Numbered from the stretch's first letter, positions 28,227 to 38,203 are shown. The stretch: DNA of 64,000 nucleotides from Hymenobacter sp. H14-R3 (GCF_030063445.1 NZ_JASITD010000003.1:1-64000); one strand, 5' to 3'. Numbers and translations: made by a program. Notes: generated from the letters alone by a model not told the origin.

Positions 28227-28531
28227 TGAAGAAGTTGAAAAATCAGGAGCTGTTTCATAGCAGTGGCCAGGTGCGGGTAACGGCCTCCGAATGAGGGTTA
28301 TCACGCGTGCAAACCAAATAAAAAGTCGGTTTGCCTGACGGGTGGCGGTCACAAAGGTAGCCGCGTTGGCAACCTTTCCCCAATAGACTCGCTGGCGACT
28401 TTGCCCAAAAGCGGGCCGCAGGCCAACTCTTCCGGGTACTGCGCCGGGCCATTCGGAACCAGGCCCAGGCGTTTACTACCCAGGTGCAGCTATTTTTGCC
28501 ATTTCACTCCCCTCCTTCTTTCTTTCTTGGT

Positions 28532-29095
28532 ATGAAATACCTTGCCGCTTTGGTAGGCCTTGCCTCGCTCGGCGCGTGCTCTTCAAAAGATGATGCGCAC
28601 GATACAACGGACACCACCATCGATGATAAAACCATCACCTTCAACAACTTTGAGGCGGGCCCCGGCTGGAGCAACGACCCCAATCGCAACGATGTCGCCC
28701 TGGTGACTAAAAGCCGGGCGCACTCGGGCCAGTATGCGCTGAAGGTGGACAAAGACCACGCTTTCAGCCTGACGTTTGAGATGCCGCTGGGCCAAATCAG
28801 CAATAGCAAGTTCAAAACCGTGCACCTGGATGCCTGGGTGTATATGCCCAGCGCGCAGGCTACGGGCACCATCGGCCTGCAAATAATACAGCCCCAGGGC
28901 AACGAGTCGATAGGCGGCGGTGACCTCAAGTTTAGCGACGTGGTGAAGACGTACGGCGAGTGGGTAAAGGTTAGCAAAGACTTCACCATGCCTGATAATA
29001 TCACGGCGGCCAATCGCCTACGGTTGTTTATGTGGCGGGCCGGCGCGAGCGACGAGGTGTTTCTGGACGACGTTAAGCTAAGCATTAAGGACTAA
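28532..29095 (+). CDS. Lipoprotein with carbohydrate-binding-like beta-sandwich
   Basis: 187 residues from the ATG at 28532. MKYLAALVGLASLGACSS is a lipoprotein signal with lipobox LGAC. The mature part begins with NNFEAGPGWS and ends in EVFLDDVKL, the N- and C-terminal strands of the jelly-roll fold seen in CBM-like and DUF-type modules that bind glycans (inference). TATTTTTG at 28491-28498 is a perfect -7 box about 34 bp before the start. Divergent from the membrane transferase. Confidence 0.65.
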   Translation: MKYLAALVGLASLGACSSKDDAHDTTDTTIDDKTITFNNFEAGPGWSNDPNRNDVALVTKSRAHSGQYALKVDKDHAFSLTFEMPLGQISNSKFKTVHLDAWVYMPSAQATGTIGLQIIQPQGNESIGGGDLKFSDVVKTYGEWVKVSKDFTMPDNITAANRLRLFMWRAGASDEVFLDDVKLSIKD

Positions 29096-29149
29096 GGGCC
29101 CGCACGAGGGCGCGCCGGCCCATGCTTATCCCACCGGCAGGCTATCAAC

Positions 29150-30604
29150 ATGAATAAAAGGTACTTAACCCTACTGCTGGTTGCATTTGTGGCCCTCGAC
29201 CTGGCCTTTACCTACTGGCAGAGCTACCAGCTGCCAATGGATGGCGACCTGGTGGCCATTGTGCTGCCGGCCCCGTGGTACACGCAGGTGCTGCATGACC
29301 CCTTTGGCTGGGCCGTGCTGGCCAAGCACGAGGTATACGGTGCCCCCAACCGCTTTTTTGCCCACGCCTCCATGGGGCTGTACTGGAAAGCGGTGCCGCG
29401 CCTGCTACACCTTCTCACCAACCCCATCAGCAGCCTTTATGCGGCTAGTGCGCTGTTTACCACGGCGGTGCAGGCGCTGCTGCTGCTGCTACTGGCAGCC
29501 TATGTGCGCCAGGCAGTGGCGGGGCCAGCGGCCGGGCGTGGCAGCTTTTGGGTAGCAGCAGCGCTGCTCGTACCCCTTTTTCAGGTCAACGGCTACAATG
29601 AGCAGATGGGCATTACCAACCGGGCCGTGACGTACACGTTCTTTTATGCCCTGCCCATGGGCCTGCTGCTGCTAGTGCTGTGGCCCTTTTACCGGGCCGC
29701 CTGCCAGCAGCAGCCGCTGCGGGTGGGGCCGCTGCAAGCCCTGCTGCTACTGGGGCTGATGGTGGTGGTGGCCTTTAATGGGCCGGTGGCCACGGCCTCG
29801 GTGGCTATTGTGCTGCTGGGCATAGCGTTAGCATGGGCCTGGGAGCAGGTGCAGGCCCGGCGGCGCGGCACGGGCGCGGTAGTTGGCGGGGTAAGCAGCT
29901 GGCTGTCGTGGCAGGCGGTGGGCCTGCTGGGGGCGCTGGGGGCGCTGTGCCTCTACTCACTCTACATTGGGCGCAACAACTCGGAGAACTCGCACGACCA
30001 CTCGCTGGGCGAGCTGTATCGGCTGCTGCCCGTGGGAGTAGCCAAGATGATGACCTGGCAAGCGGGGCTACCGATATTGGTTGGGCTTATTTTAATTAAC
30101 TACCTATTGGTCATTAAATTAGCTGCGCCTTCGGCCGCGCGGCAGCGGGTGCTGCTACTGCTGCGCTGGGTGGCGTTTTTTGCGGTGGTCTACATGCTGC
30201 TGCTGCCGTTTGGAGGCTACCGCAGCTACCGGCCCTACCTGCTGCGCAACGACTCGGCGCTGCCGGTACTGCTAACGCTACTATTTACCTATGGCTTAAC
30301 TACTTACTTTCTGCTATTTCAACTCACGGGCCGCCTGCGGGCGGGTTACCTGGGGGCGGTACTGGTGGTGGCCGGCTTCTTTATGTATGCTGACCGCAAG
30401 GTGCACCTGCCCAACGACAATGGCTGCGAGCGCTGGAGCCTCGACCAGCTGAGCCGCGCTCCCGAGCCGGTGGTGCAATTGTCGAGCTTCTGTAACGTGC
30501 TGGCGTGGTCGCCCATCGGCGAGGCTTCGCAATCGGAATACAACGCTCAAATGCTGTACTACTGGGGCATTACGCCAGTTAAAAAGCTCTATTACAACAA
30601 GTAG
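29150..30604 (+). CDS. Multi-pass membrane protein of unknown function
   Basis: 484 residues with about 11 hydrophobic segments. The first loop has an acidic stretch (QLPMDGDLVAIVLP) similar in position to the catalytic loop of GT-C membrane glycosyltransferases, but the overall sequence gives me no firm family. The C-terminal 70 residues are soluble and end in YWGITPVKKLYYNK. It lies 54 bp after the lipoprotein, so the two are probably co-transcribed, and is convergent with the GT2 gene at 30613 with only 8 bp between stops. Placement suggests glycan transfer or export. Confidence 0.6.
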   Translation: MNKRYLTLLLVAFVALDLAFTYWQSYQLPMDGDLVAIVLPAPWYTQVLHDPFGWAVLAKHEVYGAPNRFFAHASMGLYWKAVPRLLHLLTNPISSLYAASALFTTAVQALLLLLLAAYVRQAVAGPAAGRGSFWVAAALLVPLFQVNGYNEQMGITNRAVTYTFFYALPMGLLLLVLWPFYRAACQQQPLRVGPLQALLLLGLMVVVAFNGPVATASVAIVLLGIALAWAWEQVQARRRGTGAVVGGVSSWLSWQAVGLLGALGALCLYSLYIGRNNSENSHDHSLGELYRLLPVGVAKMMTWQAGLPILVGLILINYLLVIKLAAPSAARQRVLLLLRWVAFFAVVYMLLLPFGGYRSYRPYLLRNDSALPVLLTLLFTYGLTTYFLLFQLTGRLRAGYLGAVLVVAGFFMYADRKVHLPNDNGCERWSLDQLSRAPEPVVQLSSFCNVLAWSPIGEASQSEYNAQMLYYWGITPVKKLYYNK

Positions 30605-30612
30605 GCGGGCCA

Positions 30613-31338
30613 CTACTGGCCCAGCAACCCATACTTGGCAATGCAGTAGAGGGCCCGGAACCCATCGCGCCAGCCTATCTTTTTACCCTCGGCGTAGGTG
30701 CGGCCGTAGTAGCTGATGCCCACTTCGTAGAGGCGCACGCCCGGCAGGCGGGCTATTTTGGCTGTGACTTCGGGCTCGAAGCCGAAGCGCTTTTCCTCCA
30801 GGTGCAGGCCTTGCAGCAGGTCGCGCCGGAAGAGCTTGTAGCACGTTTCCATGTCGGTGAGGTTGAGGTCGGTCACCATATTCGATAAAAACGTGAGCAG
30901 GGCGTTGCCGATGCTGTGCCAAAAGAACAGGATGCGGTGCGGCTGCCCGCCCATGAAGCGCGAGCCGTACACCACGTCGGCAAAGCCCTTGAGCACCGGC
31001 TTGAGCAGCAGGTTGTACTCCTCGGGGTCGTACTCCAGGTCGGCATCCTGCACGATGATGTAGTCGCCGGTGGCCTCCCGAATACCGGTGTGCAGGGCCG
31101 CGCCCTTGCCCTGGTTGGTGGCGTGGCGCAGCAGGCGCAGCCGAAAGGCGGGGTAGCGGGCGGCGTAGGCCTCAATCACGGCCACCGAGCTATCGGTCGA
31201 GCAATCGTCTACCACCAGCAGCTCCTTGCCGATGCCGCTTACCAGCGTTAGCTCGCGCAGCAGGTCCAGAATCTGGTGCACCGTGCGCGCCTCGTTATAC
31301 ACGGGCATGACAATGGAGAGCGTATCGAACTTGACCAA
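30613..31338 (-). CDS. GT2 glycosyltransferase, dolichyl-phosphate-mannose-synthase-like
   Basis: About 241 residues. GT-A domain: [31 protein letters not shown], and the metal-binding [28 protein letters not shown] and [12 protein letters not shown] are typical of the DPM1-like subfamily without a C-terminal membrane domain. Most likely makes a polyprenyl-phosphate sugar. The frame is open far upstream, but that stretch is GC-rich, antisense to the HAAO promoter and not family-like; I place the start at the TTG at 31338, since the domain begins five residues later. Start uncertain. Confidence 0.82.
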   Translation of the reverse strand: MVKFDTLSIVMPVYNEARTVHQILDLLRELTLVSGIGKELLVVDDCSTDSSVAVIEAYAARYPAFRLRLLRHATNQGKGAALHTGIREATGDYIIVQDADLEYDPEEYNLLLKPVLKGFADVVYGSRFMGGQPHRILFFWHSIGNALLTFLSNMVTDLNLTDMETCYKLFRRDLLQGLHLEEKRFGFEPEVTAKIARLPGVRLYEVGISYYGRTYAEGKKIGWRDGFRALYCIAKYGLLGQ

Positions 31339-31452
31339 GGCAAAAAACGGAGGCGGCGGCCAGGCCGCGCGGGTTGAGGCCCCAAAACTAGCCCCGGCAC
31401 CGCCGCCGGGCCGCCGCAATGGCACCACCGGGCCCCAGGCGGCGGCGGCGAT

Positions 31453-31460
31453 TACTTTTG
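31453..31460 (+). promoter_or_regulatory. -7 promoter box ahead of the HAAO gene
   Basis: TACTTTTG matches the TAnnTTTG box exactly. It would give a leader of about 60 nt before the ATG at 31529. The -33 element is not clear in the GC-rich upstream DNA. Confidence 0.45.
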
Positions 31461-31528
31461 CTGGGCCAAGCGGGCTGCTTTTGAGCGCCCCGGCTGGCTT
31501 TTCTCCACGTCTTTTTCCACGCGCCGCC

Positions 31529-32062
31529 ATGCCCATCGCCCGCCCCTTCAATTTTCAGCAGTGGATTGCCGAGCACCGCCACCTGCTGAAGCCGCCGGTT
31601 GGTAACCAGCAGATTTTCAAGGATAACAAAGACTTTATTGTGATGGTGGTGGGCGGCCCCAACGCCCGCAAAGACTACCACGTGGACGAGGGCGAGGAGC
31701 TGTTCTTCCAGCAGGAAGGCACCATGACGGTCAAGATTATCGAGGACGGCCAGCCCGTAGATATCGAAATAAAGGCCGGCGAAATGTTTTTGCTGCCGCC
31801 CGGCGTGCCGCACTCGCCGCGCCGCCCGGCCGGCACCGTGGGCCTCGTGCTGGAGCGCTACCGCCAGCCCGGCGAGCTCGATGGCTTCCAGTGGTACTGC
31901 GAAAACTGCGGCCACCAGCTCTACGAAGAGTACGCCGAGATTACGGACATCGTGGCCCAGCTGCCGCCCATTATGAACCGCTTCTGGGCCAACGACGACC
32001 TGCGCACCTGCAAGGTGTGCGGCACCTACATGGCCGCGCCGGCTGCGCCCGCAGCTTCCTGA
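31529..32062 (+). CDS. nbaC: 3-Hydroxyanthranilate 3,4-dioxygenase
   Basis: 177-residue cupin enzyme that opens the ring of 3-hydroxyanthranilate on the way to quinolinate or picolinate. The iron ligands are H51, E57 and H95, in [11 protein letters not shown] and GVPHSP, at the same positions as I recall for the Cupriavidus enzyme. A second rubredoxin-like metal site is formed by C124/C127 (CENC) and C161/C164 (CKVC), as in bacterial forms. I chose the ATG at 31529 by family length. Works in the same pathway as kmo at 9682 but is not linked to it. Confidence 0.94.
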   Translation: MPIARPFNFQQWIAEHRHLLKPPVGNQQIFKDNKDFIVMVVGGPNARKDYHVDEGEELFFQQEGTMTVKIIEDGQPVDIEIKAGEMFLLPPGVPHSPRRPAGTVGLVLERYRQPGELDGFQWYCENCGHQLYEEYAEITDIVAQLPPIMNRFWANDDLRTCKVCGTYMAAPAAPAAS

Positions 32063-32129
32063 GGAGCTACTAAAGAACGCCCAGTATAACGTTCTCTTTC
32101 AAGCAACTACCTATTTCTACCACCCAGCC

Positions 32130-32801
32130 ATGACCCGCCTTTTCGAGAAGCTTTCCTCTAAAAACCTCACCTTCAACCACGTGTGCGAGGTGGGCGTGTA
32201 CATTCCCGAAACGTCGAACATCATCGACTTTGTGCAGCAGGGCACGCGGGCCACGCTGGTGGAGGCCGACCCCGACGTGGCGGCCAAGGTCAAGGCCACC
32301 TTTGCGCCCTACAATGCCCAGGTGCACGCCGTGGCCGTGTGGGACACCAACGGCACGCTTAAGCTATCGCGGGCCGCATCGTCCACGTTTGCCACCGAGC
32401 TGCCCACCAGCCCGGCCCTCGAAAACGACCGCTACCGCATCAGCGAGGATACCACGTTTGAGGTGCCGTGCGTGCAGTTTTCGACCATCGACGACGGCAC
32501 CATCGACCTGTTGAGCATCGACATTGAGGGCGGCGAGTGGTACGTGCTCAAGCACCTGCGCAGCCGCCCCCGGGTGCTCAGCATCGAAACCCACGGCAAG
32601 TACTACACCAACCCCTTTCTTACGGAGATAAACACCTGGCTGACAGCTAATAGCTACGAGCTGTGGTACAAGGATGGCAGCGACAGCGTGTTCATTAAGC
32701 AGGGCCTTTTTGCGGTGGGCCTGGCCGATGAGCTGGAAACCAAGCAGGCCGAGCTGCTCACCGGCTGGAAAAAAATGAAGCGTATTTTCAAGAAAAAGTA
32801 G
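32130..32801 (+). CDS. FkbM-family methyltransferase
   Basis: 223 residues. CEVGVYIPETSNI is the SAM-binding motif I region, LVEADPDVAAKV is motif II, and IDLLSIDIEGGEWYVLKHL is the FkbM hallmark DxEGxE. FkbM proteins O-methylate sugars or natural products; next to a GT9 gene it probably modifies a surface glycan (inference). The C-terminus is lysine-rich. It lies 23 bp upstream of the GT9 gene, so the two are likely one operon. Confidence 0.82.
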   Translation: MTRLFEKLSSKNLTFNHVCEVGVYIPETSNIIDFVQQGTRATLVEADPDVAAKVKATFAPYNAQVHAVAVWDTNGTLKLSRAASSTFATELPTSPALENDRYRISEDTTFEVPCVQFSTIDDGTIDLLSIDIEGGEWYVLKHLRSRPRVLSIETHGKYYTNPFLTEINTWLTANSYELWYKDGSDSVFIKQGLFAVGLADELETKQAELLTGWKKMKRIFKKK

Positions 32802-32824
32802 CCGGGCGGCCCGCCTTGCAGCCC

Positions 32825-34042
32825 ATGCTCAGCTCCCTTATTCTGCGCCTGCGCCAGCTAAGCCGGCGGGGCCGCCAGCCGCGCCAACTGGCCGCCCTCA
32901 ACCAGGCCGACGCGGCGGCGCTGGCCACCCAGGCCGCGCCCCAGGCTACGCGGGTGCTGGTAGTGCGCCACGACTCCATCGGCGATTACCTGTTGTTTCG
33001 GCCGTGGCTGCGGCAGCTGGCGGCCGTGGTGCGCGGCCGGGGCCAGCACCTCACGCTGCTGGCCAATGCCCTGTGGGCCCCACTGGCCCTGGCCTGGGAC
33101 GCCGATTGCTTCGACGAGCTGCTGCCCCTGGAAACGGGGCGCTTTATAAAGGACCCGACTTACCGAGCTGATTTGCTGGGCGTTATCGGCCAGGCTGGCT
33201 TTGGCGAAGTCATCAACCCGCTGCACGTGCGCGAGCCGGCCGTGGAGAATTTTATCCGGTTTATGCGTGCGCCAGTGCGGGTGGCTAGCCAGGGCGCGCA
33301 CCAAGTGAGCCCGTGGTTTGGCATCCTCAATACTGGCTATACGCAGCTGCTGCCCAGCGCCCGCGAGGTGTTGTTTGAGTACGACCGCAATCAGGAATTT
33401 TTTGTTAATTGGCTGTCTGCAAGCTTAATACCTAACGCTACCCCTACTACTCCCCTACCCAACGCGCCCTTGCGGCTGCCCACCAGCGTGCCGGCCGCCG
33501 CCGCTGCGGAGGCCGCCGCCGGGCCGTATATCGTGCTGTTTCCGGGGGCCAGCGCCCAGCAGAAGCGGTGGCCGGTGGCGCACTTTGCCCAGCTGGCGCG
33601 GGCGCTGCACCAGCACTACGGCCCGCCCTACCGCCTGCTCATTGCTGGCAGCCCGGCCGATGCGGCGCACGCCCGGCGCATGATGCAGCAGGCCGGGCCA
33701 GGCGTGCCCCTCGCCAGCCGCTGCGGCCAAACCGACCTGCCCGGCCTGGCGGCGCTGGTGGCCGGGGCCCGCCTGCTCATCAGCAACGACACGGTAGCCG
33801 CTCACCTGGCGGCCCAGGCCGGCACGCCCTGCCTGGTACTGCTGATGGGCGAAAACTACGGCAAGTTTTTTCCCTATCCGCCCTGGCTGCTGCACGCCGC
33901 CTGCCGCTGCCTGTTTCCGCCCAGCCAGGAGGCCCGCTTCGCGCAGGGCGACTTCAGCCCACCGGCTAAAGACCCTGACATCGGGCAGATAGCGGTAGCG
34001 CGGGCGCTAACTGCTGCGCTGGAGCTGCTGCCGGGGGCGTAG
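32825..34042 (+). CDS. GT9 (heptosyltransferase-like) glycosyltransferase
   Basis: 405 residues from the ATG at 32825; a TTG at 32816 is also in frame. The N-terminal RVLVVRHDSIGDYLLFRPWL matches the GT9 start (LVVRxxxxGDxLLxxP), and the second Rossmann domain has IVLFPGASAQQKRWPVAHFA and LISNDTVAAHLAAQAGTPC, which are the GT9 donor-binding motifs. Family enzymes add heptose or related sugars to lipid A core on the cytosolic side. The linker around 205-235 is Pro/Ala-rich. Confidence 0.88.
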   Translation: MLSSLILRLRQLSRRGRQPRQLAALNQADAAALATQAAPQATRVLVVRHDSIGDYLLFRPWLRQLAAVVRGRGQHLTLLANALWAPLALAWDADCFDELLPLETGRFIKDPTYRADLLGVIGQAGFGEVINPLHVREPAVENFIRFMRAPVRVASQGAHQVSPWFGILNTGYTQLLPSAREVLFEYDRNQEFFVNWLSASLIPNATPTTPLPNAPLRLPTSVPAAAAAEAAAGPYIVLFPGASAQQKRWPVAHFAQLARALHQHYGPPYRLLIAGSPADAAHARRMMQQAGPGVPLASRCGQTDLPGLAALVAGARLLISNDTVAAHLAAQAGTPCLVLLMGENYGKFFPYPPWLLHAACRCLFPPSQEARFAQGDFSPPAKDPDIGQIAVARALTAALELLPGA

Positions 34043-34063
34043 CCCGGCGCGGGGGCGGCCCGC

Positions 34064-34783
34064 TTACTGCTGCGCGTACTGCTTTTTGGCAACTTCCTTG
34101 GCCGGCTTGGGCACGGCCCCGGCCTGCCCAAACGCCGCGTGCAGCCGGGCCGGCGTAAGCTCGGTGAAGTCGTTGATTACCAAGAGCGGGGCCTGAAAGT
34201 CTTTGGCCTTCAAAGTAGTAGCTACGGCTACGCAGCGCATCTTGGCGCGGTAGGCGGCTTGCTCGCCCAGCAGCGCATCTTCGAACACCAGGCAGCTTTC
34301 GGGCTTCAGGCCCAGCTTTTGGGCTACTACGGCGTAGGTGTCGGCGTGGGGCTTGCCTTGGCGCACGTCGTCTTCGCCCACCACCACGTCGAAGAAGCGG
34401 CGCAGGTCGAGGTGGTCGAGGATGTAGCCGAGCGTGGCCCCGCCCGAGCCCGTGCCGAGGCCGATTTTGAGGCCCGCGGCGCGGGCGGCCGTCAGGAAGT
34501 CGACCAGGCCGGCCAGGGGCTTGCGCTGGGCCCAGTACAGGGTACGGTACAGAAACTCGCGCTGGGCGGCGTACTCTTTCAGCTGTTTCTCAGGCACTTG
34601 GTGCCGGAAAACGGACTGCAATATTTCCGTGGCGGGCATGCCGTTGAGGCGGGCCAGCAGGCGGCGGGCGTTGGTGGTCAGGTCCAGGTCGCGGAAAAGC
34701 AACTGAAAGGCGCGGGCCTGCACGGCCGTGTTGTCGATGAGGACGCCGTCCATATCGAAAATGAGGGCCTGGAGGTCGGGCAT
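34064..34783 (-). CDS. HAD-superfamily hydrolase, beta-phosphoglucomutase-like
   Basis: 239 residues. Motif I is FDMDGVLIDNT with nucleophile D10 and acid/base D12, motif II is GLGTGSGG, and motif III/IV is ESCLVFEDALLGEQAAYRA. The helical cap lies between motifs I and II. Family members act on sugar phosphates; the substrate is not predictable. A Lys/Ala-rich tail follows the domain. The opposite strand is open for a long way but that is a GC artefact. Confidence 0.88.
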   Translation of the reverse strand: MPDLQALIFDMDGVLIDNTAVQARAFQLLFRDLDLTTNARRLLARLNGMPATEILQSVFRHQVPEKQLKEYAAQREFLYRTLYWAQRKPLAGLVDFLTAARAAGLKIGLGTGSGGATLGYILDHLDLRRFFDVVVGEDDVRQGKPHADTYAVVAQKLGLKPESCLVFEDALLGEQAAYRAKMRCVAVATTLKAKDFQAPLLVINDFTELTPARLHAAFGQAGAVPKPAKEVAKKQYAQQ

Positions 34784-34858
34784 GGGCTAACGGTAATTTC
34801 ACACGCAGCCAGAATGAACCGCACGGTATCTTTGCCAGCCTCCTTTACCGGTTTTTGC

Positions 34859-36559
34859 ATGAAAAAGATATTGTTGCTGTCGCTGCTGGCCCTGCCGGCG
34901 CTGGCCCAGAAAAAGGCCCCCGCCCTGGCGCGGCCCAAGCTGGTGGTGGGCATTGTGGTCGACCAGATGCGCTACGACTACCTCTATCGCTACTGGGATA
35001 AATTTGGCAAGGGCGGCTTCCGGCGGCTTATGGGGGAGGGCTTTAGCTACGAAAGCTGCAACTACAACTACGTGCCTACTTATACCGGGCCGGGCCACAC
35101 CAGCATTTATACCGGCACCACGCCGGCCACCCACGGCATAGTGGGCAACAACTGGTTTGAGCGCGAAACGGGCAAAACCACCTACGTCACCGACGATAAA
35201 ACCGTGCAGGCCGTGGGCGGCACGGCGGCGGCGGGCCAAATGTCGCCGCGCCACAACCTGGCCACCACCATCACCGACGAGCTGCGGCTGGCCACCAATT
35301 TTCAGAGCAAGGTTATCGGCGTGTGCATCAAGGACCGGGGCAGCATTTTGCCGGCCGGGCACGCCGCCAACGCCGCCTACTGGTACGACGGCTCCAATGG
35401 GGCCTTTATTACGAGCACTTTTTACACCGCGGCCCTACCCGAGTGGGTGGCCAAGTTCAACGCCGCCGGCCACGCCGCCGAGTACCTGAGCAAGCCCTGG
35501 CACCCGCTGCTGCCCATCGGGCAGTACACCGAAAGCACCCCCGACGATGTGCCCTGGGAGGCCGCCTTCAAGGGCGAAGAAAAGCCCGTGTTTCCGCACG
35601 ACCTGCCCACGCTGAGCGCCACGGTGCCCGCCGCCGTGAAGGCCAACGAGCGCGCCTCGGGCGAGAAGCCGCCCGCCGCCCCCACCCGCAACCTCGACCT
35701 AATCCGCTCCACGCCCTTCGGCAACTCGCTCACCGCCGATTTTGCCCTCGAAACCCTGCGCCAGGAGCAAATGGGCCAACGCGGCCAAACCGATTTTCTG
35801 GCCCTCAGCTTTAGCAGCACCGACTACGTAGGCCACCAGTTTGGCACCACCGCCATCGAAACCGAGGACACCTACCTGCGCCTCGACCGCGACCTGGCGC
35901 GCCTGCTCGACGCCATTGATAAGCAAGTGGGTAAGGGCCAGGCCCTTGTATTTTTGACCGCCGACCACGCCGCCGACCAGGCGGCCGGCTTCCTGGAGGC
36001 CCACCGCCTGCCGGGCGGCGGCCTGGGCACCAGCCTCATGCGCGACTCGGTGCAGCGCGCCCTGGTGCGCCTGCACGGGCCGGGCAAGTGGATACTCGAC
36101 TTCGAAAACCAGCAGCTGTACCTCAACCGCGAGCTGCTGCTGGAAAAAAAGCTGGAGCTGGCCAAGGTGCAGAACGAAGTAGCCGAAATATTGCGCCAGC
36201 AGCCGCACATTGCGCAGGCCATTTCGGCCACCGACTTGCAGCGCAACGCCTGGCCGGTGGGCCTGAGCATGTACCAGGCCAATGGCTTTTACGCCCCGCG
36301 CTCGGGCGACGTGCTGTTTGTGATGTCGCCGGGCTGGCTCGAAGCCTACAGCTACCCCGTGGTGAAGGGCACCACCCACGGCGCCTCGTGGGCCTACGAC
36401 ACCCACGTGCCGCTGCTGTTCTGGGGCTGGCACGTGCCCCACGGCGAGTCGGCCGAGGCCGTCAAAATCGTGGACATTGCCCCCACCGTGGCCCGGTGGC
36501 TGCACATACAAGAGCCCAGCGGGTGCAGCGGCACACCGCTGCTGCGGGTGCTGGAGTAG
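34859..36559 (+). CDS. pafA: PafA-type alkaline phosphatase
   Basis: 566 residues from the ATG at 34859; MKKILLLSLLALPALAQ is the signal peptide. Alkaline-phosphatase superfamily: D35 in VVDQMRYDY binds metal, T76 in PTYTGPGHTS is the expected nucleophile, N97/98 and K158/R160 (CIKDRG) match the phosphate-clamping residues of Elizabethkingia PafA. Periplasmic or secreted Zn-dependent phosphomonoesterase. A perfect -7 box TATCTTTG (34827-34834) lies 24 bp upstream. Later motifs ADHAADQ and TTHGASWAYDTHVPLLFWG complete the metal site. Confidence 0.92.
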   Translation: MKKILLLSLLALPALAQKKAPALARPKLVVGIVVDQMRYDYLYRYWDKFGKGGFRRLMGEGFSYESCNYNYVPTYTGPGHTSIYTGTTPATHGIVGNNWFERETGKTTYVTDDKTVQAVGGTAAAGQMSPRHNLATTITDELRLATNFQSKVIGVCIKDRGSILPAGHAANAAYWYDGSNGAFITSTFYTAALPEWVAKFNAAGHAAEYLSKPWHPLLPIGQYTESTPDDVPWEAAFKGEEKPVFPHDLPTLSATVPAAVKANERASGEKPPAAPTRNLDLIRSTPFGNSLTADFALETLRQEQMGQRGQTDFLALSFSSTDYVGHQFGTTAIETEDTYLRLDRDLARLLDAIDKQVGKGQALVFLTADHAADQAAGFLEAHRLPGGGLGTSLMRDSVQRALVRLHGPGKWILDFENQQLYLNRELLLEKKLELAKVQNEVAEILRQQPHIAQAISATDLQRNAWPVGLSMYQANGFYAPRSGDVLFVMSPGWLEAYSYPVVKGTTHGASWAYDTHVPLLFWGWHVPHGESAEAVKIVDIAPTVARWLHIQEPSGCSGTPLLRVLE

Positions 36560-36623
36560 GCCGGTTCAGCCTTTAAGCGCATTTTTACGTTAGTTTCTTA
36601 TTTATCTCTCTCATCTTCCCAAA

Positions 36624-37172
36624 GTGGCTCAATTTAACCCCTGGCACGACGTGTCGCGCGGCGATAACCTTCCCGAAAGCGTAACCGGCGTCATCGAAAT
36701 TCCCAAAGGCAGCAAAGGCAAATACGAGCTTGACAAGGAAAGCGGCCTGCTAAAGCTCGACCGTGTGCTGTTCTCCGCCGTGCATTACCCAGCCGCCTAC
36801 GGCTTCATTCCGCAAACGTATTGCGACGATAAGGACCCGCTCGACATCCTGGTGCTGTGCTCGGTCGATATCCCCCACATGTGCCTGGTCGAGGCCAAAG
36901 TCATCGGCGTGATGCAGATGCTGGACCAGGACGAGGAGGACGATAAAATCATTGCCGTAGCCGCTCACGACGTGAGCGTGAACCACTACAACGAGCTGGG
37001 CGACCTGCCGCCCTACATGATTCTGGAAATGCAGCGCTTTTTTGAGGACTACAAAGCCCTGGAAAAGAAGCACGTAGAAGTAAAGCAGTTCCTGGGCCGC
37101 GAGGATGCCTACCGCATCATCAACGAAAGCATCTCGCTCTACGAGAAGACTTTCGGCGACCGCGTAAAATAA
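36624..37172 (+). CDS. ppa: Inorganic pyrophosphatase, family I
   Basis: 182 residues with a GTG start at 36624. The family I signature is visible: [32 protein letters not shown] (the D-D-P-L-D metal site) and [11 protein letters not shown]. Hydrolyses pyrophosphate to phosphate in the cytosol, pulling biosynthetic reactions forward. Length is normal for bacterial enzymes. A palindromic repeat follows 26 bp after the stop. Confidence 0.95.
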   Translation: MAQFNPWHDVSRGDNLPESVTGVIEIPKGSKGKYELDKESGLLKLDRVLFSAVHYPAAYGFIPQTYCDDKDPLDILVLCSVDIPHMCLVEAKVIGVMQMLDQDEEDDKIIAVAAHDVSVNHYNELGDLPPYMILEMQRFFEDYKALEKKHVEVKQFLGREDAYRIINESISLYEKTFGDRVK

Positions 37173-37198
37173 GCTTCACCGCTTCGCATAGCCTAAAC

Positions 37199-37313
37199 AG
37201 AACGTCATGCTGAGCCTGCCGAAGCATCTCGCGTGGGGTAGTAACCAAATCCGTTAAACGATTGGGTTACCGCCCTCCGGCGAGATGCTTCGGTAGCCTC
37301 AGCATGACGTTCT
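37199..37313. repeat. Palindromic intergenic repeat, family A, copy 3
   Basis: AGAACGTCATGCTGAGCCTG at the left pairs with the AGCATGACGTTCT end at the right; the GAAGCATCTC / GAGATGCTTC pairs lie inside. One arm differs by a few bases from the other, unlike the perfect copy at 7379. It lies between ppa and the UbiA-like gene, both on the plus strand. Confidence 0.85.
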
Positions 37314-37345
37314 TTTGCATATTTACCAAGTAACCAGCTCTTTAC

Positions 37346-38203
37346 ATGCCTGCCACCCGCCGCGCCCTGCCCCTGTGCCTGCTCGATGCCCTGCTGTATA
37401 GCAGCGCGTGGCTGGCCCTGGCGGCGGCGGCCCAAACGGCGGCTGTGCTGCGCGAGCTGCCGGGCGGCTTTGGGCCGGCCGGCTGGCAGGCGGTGGCACT
37501 GGTATTTGCCGTTACGCTGCTCACCTACAACCTCGACGCGGCGCTGCCCTTCAAACACCAGCAGCCGGCCGGTGCCTCGGGGCGCAAGGCCTGGCAGCAC
37601 CGCCACCGCTGGGCGCTGGCGGCGCTGGCGGGCGCGGCGGCCGGGGCCGGGGGCGTGCTGCTACTGCTGGGCGGCTGGCTGCACTACCTGCCGCTGCTAC
37701 TGCCGCTGGCGGCGCTGGCCCTGGGCTACTCGCTGCCGCTGCTGCCCTGGCGCGGGCGCTGGCGGGCCGTGCGCGAGGTGCCGCTGCTCAAGGTGTTTCT
37801 CATTGGGGGCGTGTGGGCAGCCGTGACGGTGGGGCTGCCCGTGCTGGCGCTGCACCGGCCGCTAGCGGCAGCGGCGGGGCTGCTGGCGCAACGGTTTTGC
37901 CTGGTGTCGGCGCTAGCCATTGTGTTCGATATCAGAGACTTGAGCCGCGACCAGCTTACCAACCTGCGCACCATGCCAGTGGTGCTGGGCCTGGCTGGGG
38001 CCAAGGCGGTCTCGCTCAGCCTGCTGGCCGCTTCGGTGGCGCTAGGGCTAGCGCGCGGGGCCGCGCCGCTGGCCGTACTGCTGCCGGCCGGGCTGGCCGC
38101 CTGGGTTATTGCCGTGGCCCGCGACACGCGGGGCGACTACTTCTTCGCCCTCGTGGCCGATGGCACGTTGCTGGTGGTGGCAGCAGCGTATTTCGTTTTT
38201 TAG
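37346..38203 (+). CDS. UbiA-like prenyltransferase-family membrane protein
   Basis: 285 residues, about eight hydrophobic helices. The first conserved loop, LLTYNLDAALP, is a reduced version of the UbiA NxxxDxxxD motif, and the second, FDIRDLSRDQLTNLRTMPV, keeps DxxxD-like acidic residues and the following Pro of UbiA-superfamily enzymes. Because the first aspartate pair is incomplete it may be a divergent member without the usual activity. Very Ala/Leu-rich and very high GC. Flanked by two palindromic repeats. Confidence 0.65.
   Translation: MPATRRALPLCLLDALLYSSAWLALAAAAQTAAVLRELPGGFGPAGWQAVALVFAVTLLTYNLDAALPFKHQQPAGASGRKAWQHRHRWALAALAGAAAGAGGVLLLLGGWLHYLPLLLPLAALALGYSLPLLPWRGRWRAVREVPLLKVFLIGGVWAAVTVGLPVLALHRPLAAAAGLLAQRFCLVSALAIVFDIRDLSRDQLTNLRTMPVVLGLAGAKAVSLSLLAASVALGLARGAAPLAVLLPAGLAAWVIAVARDTRGDYFFALVADGTLLVVAAAYFVF

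Noticed and set aside
31339..31551. 71-residue N-terminal extension of the GT2 protein at 30613
   Set aside because: Ala/Pro/Gly-rich, antisense to the HAAO promoter and start, and absent from the GT2 family.
34139..34858. 240-codon upstream extension of the PafA gene
   Set aside because: It is antisense to the HAD hydrolase, lies before the signal peptide, and a perfect -7 box (34827) sits inside it.
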